64,000 nt of DNA from Herpetosiphon geysericola (GCF_001306135.1 NZ_LGKP01000021.1:62001-126000), one strand, 5' to 3'. Shown: positions 34,084-43,817, counted from the first letter of the stretch. Numbers and translations are program-made. The notes: a model not told the origin generated them from the sequence alone.

Positions 34084-36867
34084 GTGTCAAAAATGACGAT
34101 GTGGCAGCAATATCTGTCAATTAAACAAAAATACGCCGATGTGATTCTGTTTTTCCGGCTGGGCGATTTTTATGAAACCTTCGGTGATGATGCCAAATTA
34201 ATTGCCGAAGTGCTTGATATTACCCTAACCGTGCGTGGCTTGAGCAGCGACGAAAATACGCCGATGGCTGGCGTGCCCTATCACGCCGCCGATAATTATA
34301 TTGAGCAACTCGTCAGTCGCGGCTATCGGGTCGCCATCTGCGAACAAATGGATGAGATGGTGCATAAAACCTTGCAAAAACGCGAGGTCGTGCGCATCGT
34401 TACCCCAGGCACGCTGACCGAGCCAACCATGCTCCAAGCTGAACGCAATAGCTACCTCGCTGCAATTTTAGTCGATCGCGGTAGCGTAGGCTTGGCCTAT
34501 GCCGACCTAACGACTGGCGAGTTTTGCGCCACTGAATTGCGTGGCAACGAGGCCTTGAAACAACTCGAAGGCGAATTGGCCCGTTTAGGTGCTGCCGAAT
34601 TGTTAGTTTCCGATGCGCCCGAATTACGCCCCGCTGGCTTGGAGATTGCCAAAAAGCAGCTAACCCAAGATCTCGCGCCAATGCGCAAGGCCGAACGCGA
34701 GCGCCTGCTGCCCCACGAACGCACCGCCAAAAAAGTCGAAGGCAATAACGAAAGCACTTGGGTTCAAGGCAACGTCACTCAATGGCCAAATTGGCATTGG
34801 GAAGCGCGCACTGCGCGTGATGCCTTGCTGAATCAATTTAAAAGCCAATCGCTTGATGGCTTTGGCTTGGGTAATAAAGCGCTAGCAACGCGGGCCGCTG
34901 GCGCATTAATTCAATATCTGCATGAAACTCAGCGCGATAGTGTGGCCCAAATCCGCAGCTTGCGGGTGTATGATACGACCCGCTTTATGTTTCTCGACCC
35001 TCAAACGCGGCGAAATTTGGAGCTGACCGAAGGCGCTGCTGGGCAGCGCAAAGGCTCGTTGATTGCAGTGCTCGATCAAACCCGCACGCCGATGGGGGCA
35101 CGCTTGCTGCGCCAATGGATTTCGCAGCCGCTGATCGAACTAGGCCCATTGACCGAGCGCCAACAAGCAGTCAGCTGTTTTGTTGAAGAAACCTTGGTGC
35201 GGGCCGAAGTGCGGGCCTTGTTCAAAGGCGTTGGCGATATTGAGCGCACGATCAATCGGGTGGTGCAAGGCATTGCCACGCCTCGTGATTTGGTGCGACT
35301 GCGCGAAGCACTGCGCCTTACTCCCGATATTTTGAGCCAAATCGAACGCACTGGCTTGCGCTCAACCAGCCCAACCGAAATTGCCTCCAGCGCTGATGAT
35401 TTGTTTGATGACGAGCCAGCCAGCAACCAAATTGATGCCTGCGCCGATATTTGCGAATTGCTCGAACAGGCGATTGCGAATGATCCGCCTGCTTTGCTTG
35501 GCACATGGGATAACGCCCGCAGCGACGAGAATGTGATTCGCAAAGGCTACGCTGCCGAAATTGATGCAATTGTTGAGGCTACCCGCGATGCAGCCCGCTG
35601 GATCAATGAGCTTGAGGCCAAGGAACAACAACGCACGGGGATCAAAACGCTCAAAGTTAGCTATAACAAAGTTTTTGGCTATTACATCGAGGTAACCAAG
35701 GCCAGCGGCGAAACTCGGATTCCCGATGATTACATTCGCAAGCAAACCTTGGTTAACGCAGAGCGCTACATCACACCCGAACTCAAAGAATACGAATCGC
35801 TGATTCTGAATGCTTCAGAAGCTTTGAACGAAAAAGAGCGCCAAGCCTTCCGCCAAATTTTGCGCCAATTGGCGAACGCAGGCCACCGTTTGCTTGATTT
35901 GGCGCGGGCAATTGCCGAGTTTGATGTCTATAGCACCTTGGCTGAGGTTGCGGTGCGCCAGCGCTTTGTACGGCCAACTCTGCGCCTCGATGATGTCTTT
36001 GTGATTCAAAATGGCCGCCATCCGGTGGTTGAGCACAATTTGAATGAGCCGTTTACGCCCAACGATGCCCATTTTGATCCTGAGCATCAAATTGTTGTGC
36101 TGACTGGCCCTAACATGTCGGGCAAAAGCACCTTCTTGCGTCAAGTTGCCTTGATTGGCTTGATGGCCCAAATTGGCTCGTTTGTACCAGCTGATTACGC
36201 TGAGATTGGCCTGCTCGATCGGATTTTCACGCGGATTGGGGCGCAGGACGATATTGCAACTGGTCAATCGACCTTTATGGTCGAGATGATTGAAACTGCC
36301 AATATTTTGCACAATGGTTCGCCGCGCTCGCTGATTATTCTCGATGAAATTGGCCGTGGCACCAGCACCTACGATGGGCTTTCGATTGCGCGCGCAGTCG
36401 TTGAGTATATTCATAATCAGCCCCGCCTGCGGGCCAAAACCCTGTTTGCAACCCACTATCATGAGCTGACCGAGCTAGCCAACATCTTGCCACGGGTACA
36501 TAATTGGACACTCGCGGTCGCCGAAGAAGGTGATCATGTGGTCTTTTTGCGCAAAGTGATCGAGGGCGCTGCTGATCGTTCATATGGAATTCATGTGGCA
36601 CAAATGGCGGGCCTGCCACCAGCGGTGATCAAACGAGCAAGCGAAGTGCTGAGCGAGCTTGAAGGTAAAGGCGAGCGTGAGCAACGGCGCGAAGCGATGC
36701 GTCGGGTCAATGCAGCTGATAGTTCGGCTGCACCGCAAATGTCGCTATTTAGCAGCAACGAACCAAATCCTGCGCTGGAGCTGTTGCGCGAGATGGATGT
36801 GACCCAACTGACGCCAATCGAAGCGCTGACCAAACTTTACGAACTACAACGCTTGGCCAAAGATTAA
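34084..36867 (+). CDS. mutS: DNA mismatch repair protein MutS
   Basis: 927 aa, longer than the common 850-880. It starts with GTG 34084 (GAGGG 6 nt upstream); ATG 34093 is an alternative. The mismatch wedge FRLGDFYETF contains the Phe-x-Glu pair. Walker A GPNMSGKST, Walker B LIILDEIGRGT and the ATPase His in ATHYHELTEL are intact. Two low-similarity inserts (near 200-225 and 435-455) account for the extra length. It binds base mismatches to start repair; mutL is not in the window. An extended -10 (TGCTATAAT) lies at 34031-34039. Confidence 0.97.
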   Translation: MSKMTMWQQYLSIKQKYADVILFFRLGDFYETFGDDAKLIAEVLDITLTVRGLSSDENTPMAGVPYHAADNYIEQLVSRGYRVAICEQMDEMVHKTLQKREVVRIVTPGTLTEPTMLQAERNSYLAAILVDRGSVGLAYADLTTGEFCATELRGNEALKQLEGELARLGAAELLVSDAPELRPAGLEIAKKQLTQDLAPMRKAERERLLPHERTAKKVEGNNESTWVQGNVTQWPNWHWEARTARDALLNQFKSQSLDGFGLGNKALATRAAGALIQYLHETQRDSVAQIRSLRVYDTTRFMFLDPQTRRNLELTEGAAGQRKGSLIAVLDQTRTPMGARLLRQWISQPLIELGPLTERQQAVSCFVEETLVRAEVRALFKGVGDIERTINRVVQGIATPRDLVRLREALRLTPDILSQIERTGLRSTSPTEIASSADDLFDDEPASNQIDACADICELLEQAIANDPPALLGTWDNARSDENVIRKGYAAEIDAIVEATRDAARWINELEAKEQQRTGIKTLKVSYNKVFGYYIEVTKASGETRIPDDYIRKQTLVNAERYITPELKEYESLILNASEALNEKERQAFRQILRQLANAGHRLLDLARAIAEFDVYSTLAEVAVRQRFVRPTLRLDDVFVIQNGRHPVVEHNLNEPFTPNDAHFDPEHQIVVLTGPNMSGKSTFLRQVALIGLMAQIGSFVPADYAEIGLLDRIFTRIGAQDDIATGQSTFMVEMIETANILHNGSPRSLIILDEIGRGTSTYDGLSIARAVVEYIHNQPRLRAKTLFATHYHELTELANILPRVHNWTLAVAEEGDHVVFLRKVIEGAADRSYGIHVAQMAGLPPAVIKRASEVLSELEGKGEREQRREAMRRVNAADSSAAPQMSLFSSNEPNPALELLREMDVTQLTPIEALTKLYELQRLAKD

Positions 36868-36882
36868 GCGATGAGGGATGAG

Positions 36883-36946
36883 GAGTCAGGGATCAGGGAT
36901 GTGGATGGTGAAGCATCCCGTCGCTGATTCCTGACCCCTTTTTTAA
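36883..36946 (+). terminator. mutS terminator formed from microrepeat DNA
   Basis: GAGTCAGGGATCAGGGATG pairs with CATCCC-gtcg-CTGATTCCTGAC in a long hairpin, then CCCCTTTTTT. The arms are made of the 'ggtcaggggatcag' repeat type seen in other spacers. Confidence 0.7.
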
Positions 36947-37243
36947 TCCACGAAGGACACGAAGACCACGAAGGGGAATTGGCTACAGGCTATAGGTACA
37001 ACTTAACTGTGGTATTCCAGAAGCAGCGCAGCGGGGTTTCGCCCTCAAGCCTGATGTCGCGATTGACGTGACAATAGTCCTTGCGTCACAGGCGTTAGCG
37101 CAGGTAATGCCGACCATTAGGCTTTTAGGAGTCTCGAGCTACTGAATAGGGGTTAATCTCGTGTCCTATATACAGATAGCCTATGCGTCGTGTTCTTGAT
37201 GGAGCAAAGATTTCCAGCCCCGATTCTCCACAGCTCAATTAAA
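36947..37243. other. Spacer between mutS and gap
   Basis: Begins with 'cacgaaggacacgaag' microrepeats; the rest to 37243 is non-repeated DNA with no credible gene. A short imperfect inverted repeat (GTGAC...GTCAC) lies near 37055-37085. Nothing recognised. Confidence 0.5.
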
Positions 37244-37282
37244 CAAAAAAACACGCTGGTGGTTTTTCAGCCATCAGCGCGT
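37244..37282 (-). terminator. Terminator of gap
   Basis: Minus strand ACGCGCTGATGG-ctgaaaaa-CCACCAGCGTGT then TTTTTTGTTT; two mismatched or wobble positions. Confidence 0.85.
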
Positions 37283-37300
37283 TTGGTTTGCGAAGAAAAC

Positions 37301-38326
37301 TTAGAGCTTTTCAGCGATGTAGGCGGTGAGGTCGGCGATGCGGGTTGCATAACCCCATTCGTTGTCGTACCAAGCAACAACTTTGACCATCTTTTCGCCA
37401 ATCGCCATCGTCAAGCTCAAGTCGACGACGCTTGAGTATGAAGTCCCAATAAAGTCTGATGAGACCAATGGCTCGTTGGTTACGCCCAACACACCTTCCA
37501 TAGCGCCTTGTGAGGCTTCGATAAAGGCATTGTTGATGCTTTCAACGGTTGCGCCTTCGGTCAATTCGACCACAAAGTCAATCATCGAAACAGTTGGGGT
37601 TGGGACGCGAACTGAGAAACCATCAAACTTGCCCTTCAGCTCAGGGATAACCAAGGCCACGGCTTTAGCAGCACCAGTGGTCGTTGGAACCATGTTCAAA
37701 GCAGCGGCGCGAGCGCGGCGCAAATCTTTGTGGGGGCCGTCTTGCAGGTTTTGGTCCATAGTGTACGAGTGAATCGTGGTCATCAAGCCATGCACAATCC
37801 CGAACTTATCGTTCAAGACTTTGGCCACAGGAGCCAAACAGTTGGTGGTACATGATGCATTTGAAACAATCGTATGTTTTTCAGGGTCGTAGTTTTCTTC
37901 GTTCACGCCGATACAGACCGTAATGTCTTCGTTTTTGGCGGGAGCGCTGATGATAACTTTCTTGGCGCCTGCGTCTAAGTGCAGTTTGGCTTTGCTAGCA
38001 TCAGTGAAAATCCCAGTCGATTCAATCACGATATCGACGTTGAGTTCACCCCATGGTAACTTTGACGGATCGCGCTCGGCCAAGGCCTTGATGACCATTG
38101 GCTCTTCTTCATCGGCGAAGGTAACGCTGATTGTATCTTCAGTGGCGGTGACATCGCCATCGAATGAACCATAGGTTGAATCGTACTTGAGCAGGTGGGC
38201 CAACGTTTGGTTATCGGTCAGGTCGTTGATTGCAACAATTTCCAACTCATCGCGATAGAGATCCAAGATGGTTTTGAAGCTTTGGCGACCGATGCGACCG
38301 AAGCCGTTGATTGCTACTCGTGCCAC
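37301..38326 (-). CDS. gap: Glyceraldehyde-3-phosphate dehydrogenase
   Basis: 341 aa from GTG 38326, with AAGGAG 6 nt upstream; the frame extends to 38356 but without a ribosome site. The N-terminus [14 protein letters not shown] binds [19 protein letters not shown] carries the catalytic Cys; [12 protein letters not shown] is near the C-terminus. It performs the glycolytic oxidation of GAP to 1,3-bisphosphoglycerate or its reverse. pgk and tpi are not adjacent; it is a single-gene unit. Confidence 0.97.
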   Translation of the reverse strand: MARVAINGFGRIGRQSFKTILDLYRDELEIVAINDLTDNQTLAHLLKYDSTYGSFDGDVTATEDTISVTFADEEEPMVIKALAERDPSKLPWGELNVDIVIESTGIFTDASKAKLHLDAGAKKVIISAPAKNEDITVCIGVNEENYDPEKHTIVSNASCTTNCLAPVAKVLNDKFGIVHGLMTTIHSYTMDQNLQDGPHKDLRRARAAALNMVPTTTGAAKAVALVIPELKGKFDGFSVRVPTPTVSMIDFVVELTEGATVESINNAFIEASQGAMEGVLGVTNEPLVSSDFIGTSYSSVVDLSLTMAIGEKMVKVVAWYDNEWGYATRIADLTAYIAEKL

Positions 38327-38391
38327 AAGTGACTCCTTAATATTTCGCACCAACATAAGAATGCTTTCACGGCTTTGCGCCGTTCTTCACC

Positions 38392-38420
38392 ACTATAGCA
38401 CATTCGTAGCTTGCTGTCAT
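38392..38420 (-). promoter_or_regulatory. Promoter of gap
   Basis: Minus strand ATGACA, 17-nt spacer, TATAGT, about 65 nt before the GTG start. Confidence 0.75.
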
Positions 38421-38439
38421 TCTGCTTTGGTGAAGGTTT

Positions 38440-38791
38440 GTAGGCTTGGAATAGAGAACATAGAACATAGATGGGACGAGGGGTCAGGGATCGGTGATTG
38501 GGGGCTGGAGATCGGGCAAAGACGGGATTCATGTTAACGTAGAGGCACAGAGCGAATTAAGGATGAAATTAAGAACAGAGAACAGAGAACATAGCAAATG
38601 CGAAGAATCGAGAAGGATGTTTTTAGCCACAGATTGACATAGATTAGCTCAGATTGTAAATTCCCCCTAATAGCCAAAAGCCGATAGCCCATAGCCTTCG
38701 TGCTCTGCGCCGCTGTATTAAGCAACCGATCCCCAGCCCCCAACGACCGATCCTCAATCCCTATGTTCTCTGTTCTTTTTGACTTTTGATT
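38440..38791. repeat. Microrepeat spacer
   Basis: Units: 'gaacatagaacatag', 'ggggtcagggatcggtgattgggg', 'gtagaggcacagagc', 'agaacagagaacagagaacatag', 'gccacagattgacatagatt', 'gccaaaagccgatagcccatagcc' and 'gatccccagcccccaac'. No gene, no two-hairpin element. Confidence 0.75.
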
Positions 38792-39814
38792 TCACTTCAG
38801 CCCTAAATTAAACTCGCGCTTGGCCCACTCAATCGTGCGTTGGCGGGCCTCGGCAAGCCCGATCAGCGGCTGATAGCCAAAATCTTGGGCAGCTTTGGCG
38901 CCGGTAAACCAAAAATCAACGCAGGTTGAGGTAACGGTGTAGCGGGTTAGGCTGGGGCGTTGTTTGCTACGCGTCGTGCGATACCAAGTTTCGCTAGGCC
39001 ATGCCAACATATTCATCAGGCCAAATGGCACATGGCGCTGGGCCATCCGCAAACCTAAGGCTTCGACAATCGGCTTGAGAAACAGAAAAAAGTTATCAGG
39101 ATCAGGGTCGACTAAGAAATAGGCTTGGCCGCCCATCACTCCAGCGGCGGTTAAATGTTGGGCTGCGAGAATATGGCCATGGGCAGCATTCTCCACGTAG
39201 ATATGCGAAAAGCGCGCCGAGCCATCGCCCAAACGCGGAATCGCACTGCGCGTGCCTAAAGCGACCAACGAAGGCAAGCGGTGTGAATCGCCTGGGCCAT
39301 AGACCCCGCCCAAACGCAACGAACAGGTTGCTAAGCCAGCCTGACCATTGGCCGCCAAGACTACGCGCTCACCAGCGGTTTTGGTCGCGCCATAAATATC
39401 CAAATGGCGCTTGGGATAGGGCAAACGTTCATCGCCAGCGCGAATTGGCTTGCCCTCGAACACCACATCAACGCTGCTAGTATAAATCAGTTGGGCAACA
39501 CCCATGGCTTTGCAGGCAGCAACCACATGTTGCGGCCCGAGTACATTCACATCGTGCAATAATTGGGCATTGCCCCAACCCCAATCAACTGCAGCGGCAC
39601 ACAAAAAGACCGTGCCAACATCGCGGCAAGCAGCTAAAACCTGCTCGGCACGGCGCAAATCGCCAACCACCGATTCGACCTGCTGGTCGGGATAGGGCTG
39701 AAGATCAAACACCCGTACAGGTCGTCCGCTGGCCAAAAGTTGCTGCACCAAATGCTTGCCAACAAAGCCACAACCGCCAATTACTAACGCCCGGGTGGAT
39801 TGCTCAAGCGCCAT
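38792..39814 (-). CDS. NAD-dependent epimerase/3-beta-HSD-type dehydrogenase
   Basis: 340 aa extended SDR. The N-terminal VIGGCGFVGKHLVQQLL binds NAD(P); the catalytic Y-x3-K is YGATK, with Ser in the preceding YTSSVDVV. The C-terminal part (YRTTRSKQRPSLTRYTVTSTCVDFWFTG) resembles the sterol-4-alpha-carboxylate dehydrogenase/3-beta-HSD group rather than UDP-sugar epimerases. Substrate unknown. GGGAG precedes the ATG; 29 nt separate it from the upstream STAS membrane gene. Confidence 0.85.
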   Translation of the reverse strand: MALEQSTRALVIGGCGFVGKHLVQQLLASGRPVRVFDLQPYPDQQVESVVGDLRRAEQVLAACRDVGTVFLCAAAVDWGWGNAQLLHDVNVLGPQHVVAACKAMGVAQLIYTSSVDVVFEGKPIRAGDERLPYPKRHLDIYGATKTAGERVVLAANGQAGLATCSLRLGGVYGPGDSHRLPSLVALGTRSAIPRLGDGSARFSHIYVENAAHGHILAAQHLTAAGVMGGQAYFLVDPDPDNFFLFLKPIVEALGLRMAQRHVPFGLMNMLAWPSETWYRTTRSKQRPSLTRYTVTSTCVDFWFTGAKAAQDFGYQPLIGLAEARQRTIEWAKREFNLGLK

Positions 39815-39843
39815 CGAAAATCTCCCAATTACAACGTTGCAGG

Positions 39844-40938
39844 CTACGAATTCAAGGCTTGTTCCAAGGTGGCAAACGCTGGCAGTCGACTAACATCAAT
39901 CCCAGAGCCAACCAAACCTTGGGCAACATCAGGATTGATGCCAACTAAGGCGGTTTCGGCTCCAACCAAGCTGGTAGCGGCAATCACCGCCGCCAATTCG
40001 CCAGCCATATACACATCAACTAAGGGCACACCAGTTACATCGAGCAGTACTTGGCGGGCACGTTGCTGCACCACCGCAGTAATCACCCGCTCGCGAATTG
40101 TGGCCAAACGATCGCTATCAAGTTGGCCGACCAAGGGCACAACCAAACGTCGCCCGCCAAGCGGAATAATTGGCACGCCCAACTCGCGAATAACTGCCGC
40201 CTGTTGCTGGTTGGCTTCCAACAGTTGGGCTTGTTCGGTAGCGCGTTGCTTCAATTCAGCCAAGGTATTTTGCAAGGTTGCAGTGCGCTCGGCAACGGTT
40301 TGTTCAAGGCTGGATTGCAGCAACTCTAGCTCGGTTTGGCGGGTGCGGGCACTACTCAGCGCGGTTGATAAGGCGCTGCCATAGCTTGATAACACCATCC
40401 CCAGCACCAAAGCGACTGCCATATAGCCACCAATAATCCCCCCATAATTTTTATCCATCGGTTTGGCAAAACCAGTGATCTGGGGCACAAAGGCCTCGGC
40501 CAGGGCAGTTGCAATTAAGCCTAAGAGACCAACACCAATCATCACAAAGGTCAATTTGCGGCCACTTAGCAAGCTTGCCAAAGCCATGGGCACAGCCAAG
40601 CCAAAAATAATTGCGCCACTATCGGCCAAGCCTGTGCCAAGCAACATAATTAATAAAAAGAACGATAAGCCAAAAACACTGCCAAAAAGCGCCAGCTTAA
40701 AATAATTGCGCCGCAGCAGTAACAACGCCCCTAGGAAAATCATAATTGCCGAGCCAATGGCAATCGCGATCCCAATTGATTGAGCGGTGGTGACTGGAGC
40801 AAGAAAAGGCACAACTAAAGCCCCAGTGCTGGCCAGAAACGAACCTAAGAGAATACCCTGCATAATTTGGGCTTGTTGCAATTGAATGGGGTCGGAATAG
40901 TTAAGCGAATGAAGCCATTGCTGAAAAAAACGTTTCAC
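39844..40938 (-). CDS. Membrane-anchored RsbR-like STAS protein
   Basis: 364 aa from GTG 40938 (GAGGAG 6 nt upstream); the longer frame to 41040 has no ribosome site. Residues about 20-205 have five to six membrane helices, 210-250 a coiled coil (LELLQSSLEQTVAERTATLQ), and 255-364 an RsbR/stressosome-type STAS domain (VLLDVTGVPLVDV). In RsbR the two phosphorylated Thr are in VDT and AQT; the equivalent places here read VDV and AQG, so both are lost. It would act as a membrane sensor with an unphosphorylatable output. It is upstream of the epimerase. Confidence 0.85.
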   Translation of the reverse strand: MKRFFQQWLHSLNYSDPIQLQQAQIMQGILLGSFLASTGALVVPFLAPVTTAQSIGIAIAIGSAIMIFLGALLLLRRNYFKLALFGSVFGLSFFLLIMLLGTGLADSGAIIFGLAVPMALASLLSGRKLTFVMIGVGLLGLIATALAEAFVPQITGFAKPMDKNYGGIIGGYMAVALVLGMVLSSYGSALSTALSSARTRQTELELLQSSLEQTVAERTATLQNTLAELKQRATEQAQLLEANQQQAAVIRELGVPIIPLGGRRLVVPLVGQLDSDRLATIRERVITAVVQQRARQVLLDVTGVPLVDVYMAGELAAVIAATSLVGAETALVGINPDVAQGLVGSGIDVSRLPAFATLEQALNS

Positions 40939-41106
40939 GGGTGGCTCCTCAGGGTGTGGGATTGTAGGTATGAGTTCTAGCGCTATTGTACCACCTTCGT
41001 TTACCCTCTTATTCAACTTTAGGTTACAGCTTGCTACCATTTGCTACTATGAAAAAGCCAAGCCCATGAACTGAGCTTGGCTGAAGAGCGATTTTGAGTT
41101 AGCGGT

Positions 41107-42486
41107 TTAGACTAGGCGTTCGCGAATGTAGACGGCTAGTTCGTTGATTGGAATCCGCACTTGGCTCATGGTGTCGCGGTCGCGCACAGTCACTGTGTCG
41201 GTTAGGCTGGGATCATCGCCCCGGCCCAAGGTGTCAAAGTCGACGGTGACGCAGAACGGCGTACCAACTTCGTCGTGACGGCGATAGCCCTTGCCGATGT
41301 TGCCAGTATCTTCGTAGAAAATGCGGCCAATGCCGGTTGCCATCAAGAGATTCTTCACAGCTTTGGCTTTTTCGACGATCTCTGGCTTGTTGCGAGCCAA
41401 TGGCAACACCGCAACCTTGATTGGCGCTAAATGCGGCTTGAGCTTCAAGACAATGCGTTCTGAGCCGTTTTCCAAGCTTTCCTTGGTATAGGCTTCGGTC
41501 AAAACCGCCAAAACCCCGCGATCAACCCCTGCCGAAGGCTCGATGACAAATGGCACCAGCGGCTTTTGGGTTTCTGGGTGCGGAATCGTCAGCTTGGCAG
41601 TGCTATCTTCGTTGGGATCGACATTTGCCGATAAGCCAAAATCTGCTTGGCTACGGGTATGCGAGCCAAGGTCAAAGTCAGTCCGATTGGCAATCCCCTC
41701 TAATTCTTCCAAGCCATGTGGGAATTTATACAGAATATCGACGCAGGCTTTGGCATAGTGAGCCAATTCATCACCAGCTTGATGATAGGCTTGCAGATTT
41801 TCGCTGAGCAAGCCTTGATCACGCCACCATTGCAAACGAGCTTCGACCCATTGGCTATGCCATTGATCGTCGGTGCCTGGCTGCACGAAGAATTCAAGCT
41901 CCATTTGCTCAAATTCACGCACGCGGAAGATAAAGTTGCGGGGCGTGATTTCGTTGCGAAATGCCTTGCCAATTTGGGCAATCCCAAAAGGCAAACGCCG
42001 TGCAGTCGAATCAACCACATTTTTGAAGTTGGTAAAGATGCCTTGGGCAGTTTCAGGCCGCAAATAGGCAAACGAGCCTTCTTCGGCAACTGGCCCGACG
42101 GCAGTTTTGAACATCAAATTGAAAGGCCGTGGCTCGGTCAAATCGGTTGAGCCACATTTTTCACATTTGTTATCTTTGAGTTGGTCGGCGCGCCAACGGC
42201 TTTTACAATTGCGACAATCGACCATTGGATCGGTAAAGGTTGCTTCGTGGCCAGAGTGGCGCAGCACCAAGCGATGGGTCAAAATCGACGCATCGAGGCC
42301 TTCCACATCGTCGCGTTCATAGACCATGGCTCGCCACCACGCGGCTTTGAGGTTATTTTTGAGTTCAACCCCCAACGGGCCGTAATCGTAGGTTCCTTGC
42401 AACCCGCCATAAATATCCGAGCCAGGAAAAATAAAGCCCCGCCGCTTGCATAATGAAACCAATTCATCCATCGTTGTTGCTGGCAT
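41107..42486 (-). CDS. glyQS: Glycyl-tRNA synthetase (alpha2 type)
   Basis: 459 aa from ATG 42486 (GGAGG about 9 nt upstream); frame open to 42507. Class II motifs: [26 protein letters not shown] at the start, motif 2 ([29 protein letters not shown]), and motif 3 ([14 protein letters not shown]). The zinc module is CRNC ... CEKC. It lies under a T-box leader, so it is induced when uncharged tRNA-Gly accumulates. A microrepeat block with a 13-bp inverted repeat lies between leader and gene. Confidence 0.96.
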   Translation of the reverse strand: MPATTMDELVSLCKRRGFIFPGSDIYGGLQGTYDYGPLGVELKNNLKAAWWRAMVYERDDVEGLDASILTHRLVLRHSGHEATFTDPMVDCRNCKSRWRADQLKDNKCEKCGSTDLTEPRPFNLMFKTAVGPVAEEGSFAYLRPETAQGIFTNFKNVVDSTARRLPFGIAQIGKAFRNEITPRNFIFRVREFEQMELEFFVQPGTDDQWHSQWVEARLQWWRDQGLLSENLQAYHQAGDELAHYAKACVDILYKFPHGLEELEGIANRTDFDLGSHTRSQADFGLSANVDPNEDSTAKLTIPHPETQKPLVPFVIEPSAGVDRGVLAVLTEAYTKESLENGSERIVLKLKPHLAPIKVAVLPLARNKPEIVEKAKAVKNLLMATGIGRIFYEDTGNIGKGYRRHDEVGTPFCVTVDFDTLGRGDDPSLTDTVTVRDRDTMSQVRIPINELAVYIRERLV

Positions 42487-42541
42487 ACAAACCTCCATGA
42501 AAAGCAAAAGTCAAAGGGCAAAAATCAAAATGACGATCCAA

Positions 42542-42584
42542 GTCAAAAGGCAAAACCAATTTTTAGATTACTTTGCCTTTTGAC
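42542..42584 (-). repeat. Inverted repeat in the glyQS leader
   Basis: GTCAAAAGGCAAA and its exact complement TTTGCCTTTTGAC are 17 nt apart. Flanking 'gtcaaagggcaaaaatcaaaa' copies belong to the same microrepeat. It lies between the T-box terminator and the ribosome site. Confidence 0.7.
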
Positions 42585-42604
42585 TTCTGATTTCTGCCTT
42601 TTAA

Positions 42605-42860
42605 AACGGTCATCCCCAGGCAACGCTATTGCTAGCACTGCCTGGGGACGAAGAAAAAACGCTTCGCGGTTCCACCCCAGTTCCTTGGTTCTGCACCAAG
42701 GCACCTTTGAGATCTATTGTAATTGGCTCCCCGTCGCCATTCTGCTGGTTTAGGCGTGTGGGCTTGCACTATCCCCACATCGCTGCACGCTAAGTTCCAG
42801 CCTACTTCTACGGTTCATTGCCAATAGGCATCATGTTGTTGGGGCTAACTCTAGCATAGC
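42605..42860 (-). promoter_or_regulatory. T-box riboswitch of glyQS (specifier GGC, Gly)
   Basis: On the minus strand Stem I is closed by CCGT/ACGG and GCTGG/CCAGC. The specifier loop reads AGAAGTAG on the 5' side and AGAATGGCG on the 3' side, with GGC at 42738-42736. A stem III (CCTTGG-tgcagaa-CCAAGG) precedes the antiterminator: CTGGGG-TGGAACC-GCGAAG...CTTCG-T-CCCCAG, whose bulge (42674-42668) binds the tRNA CCA end. The alternative terminator is CCCCAGGCA (42622-42614 region) with TGCCTGGGG. The U-run (TTTT) starts 7 nt after that stem, so termination may be weak. Confidence 0.9.
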
Positions 42861-42896
42861 TGCCAGAATGTCTATTCAGCCCAACGACTGATTTAC

Positions 42897-43817
42897 TTAG
42901 GCGCTAAACTCGACTTCGGCTGCATCAGCGATTTTTGGGCGCTGAGCTGCTTGATCATATTTAACGCTGCGGTCGTTACTTACTTGGGTATAAATTTGCG
43001 TTGTTGAAATACTTGCATGGCCAAGTAACTCTTGCACTTCGCGCAAATCCCGGCCCCGATTGAGCATATGGGTTGCGAACGAGTGGCGCAAGGTATGAGG
43101 GGTTAAATCGCTCAGGCCTAAGCGTTCGGCGTAGCCCTTCAAGATCAACCAAAAGCCTTGGCGGGTAAGCCGCTTGCCCCGATGATTGAGAAACAAGGCG
43201 GGGTCGCCGCCGTTGCGGCTAATCTGGCCACGCGCCATATCAAGATATTCTTCCAAGGCGGTGCTTGGGCTGCCAGCAATCGGCAAACTGCGCTCCTTAT
43301 TGGCCTTGCCCAAGCAGCGAATCTGATGGCTATTCAGATCAACATCTTGAACATCGAGCGCAACCAACTCGCTGACGCGCATGCCAGTGGCATACAACAC
43401 TTCGAGCATGGCCTTATCGCGCAGGCCTTCGGGGCCGCTGGTCGTGAGGGGCAATTCAAGCAATTCGTCAACTTGCGCGACCGTAATCGCTTTGGGCAAG
43501 AAACGATCAACCTTGGGCGAATCCAAGTTTTCGGTTGGATTCGTGGCAATAATATGTTGGCCTTGCAGGTATTCAAAAAACGATTTAATTGCAGCAGTAC
43601 GACGTGCGATCGTGGAGGTTGCGTAGCGCTTTTCTTTGAGAAAGAGCAAGAACGCCAACAGGTCATCGCGGGAGACGCTGCTCCAGCTGCCTGCGTTACG
43701 TTCGACCATAAAAGTAACAAATTGGTCAAGGTCGGTTCGATAGGCGGCAATGGTGTTACCGGTTAAACCGCGCTCAACCGTTAAATAGGCTAAAAACTGT
43801 TCTAGCTGCTGCTGCAT
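42897..43817 (-). CDS. Xer-type tyrosine recombinase
   Basis: 306 aa from ATG 43817 (GGAGG 8 nt upstream). Residues 1-90 are the SAM-like core-binding domain (YLTVERGLTGNTIAAYRTDLDQF). The catalytic half has the Arg in GMRVSELVALD, His-Leu-Arg (HTLRHSFATHML), and GHASISTTQIYT with the nucleophile Tyr. Length and full set of active residues fit XerC/XerD, which resolve chromosome dimers at dif. No partner Xer gene or mobile element is nearby, so the chromosomal role is more likely than a phage integrase. Confidence 0.92.
   Translation of the reverse strand: MQQQLEQFLAYLTVERGLTGNTIAAYRTDLDQFVTFMVERNAGSWSSVSRDDLLAFLLFLKEKRYATSTIARRTAAIKSFFEYLQGQHIIATNPTENLDSPKVDRFLPKAITVAQVDELLELPLTTSGPEGLRDKAMLEVLYATGMRVSELVALDVQDVDLNSHQIRCLGKANKERSLPIAGSPSTALEEYLDMARGQISRNGGDPALFLNHRGKRLTRQGFWLILKGYAERLGLSDLTPHTLRHSFATHMLNRGRDLREVQELLGHASISTTQIYTQVSNDRSVKYDQAAQRPKIADAAEVEFSA

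Noticed and set aside
35815-36462. 215-aa minus-strand frame
   Set aside because: Antisense to the conserved MutS ATPase domain; no family features.
37190-37435. 81-aa plus-strand frame near gap
   Set aside because: Overlaps the gap terminator and gap 3' end antisense; no evidence of coding.
43158-43766. 202-aa plus-strand frame
   Set aside because: Antisense to the Xer recombinase gene, which has all catalytic residues.
42897-43817. Xer-type gene as integrase of a mobile island
   Set aside because: Length and motifs fit chromosomal XerC/XerD; no att duplication, phage or transfer genes nearby.
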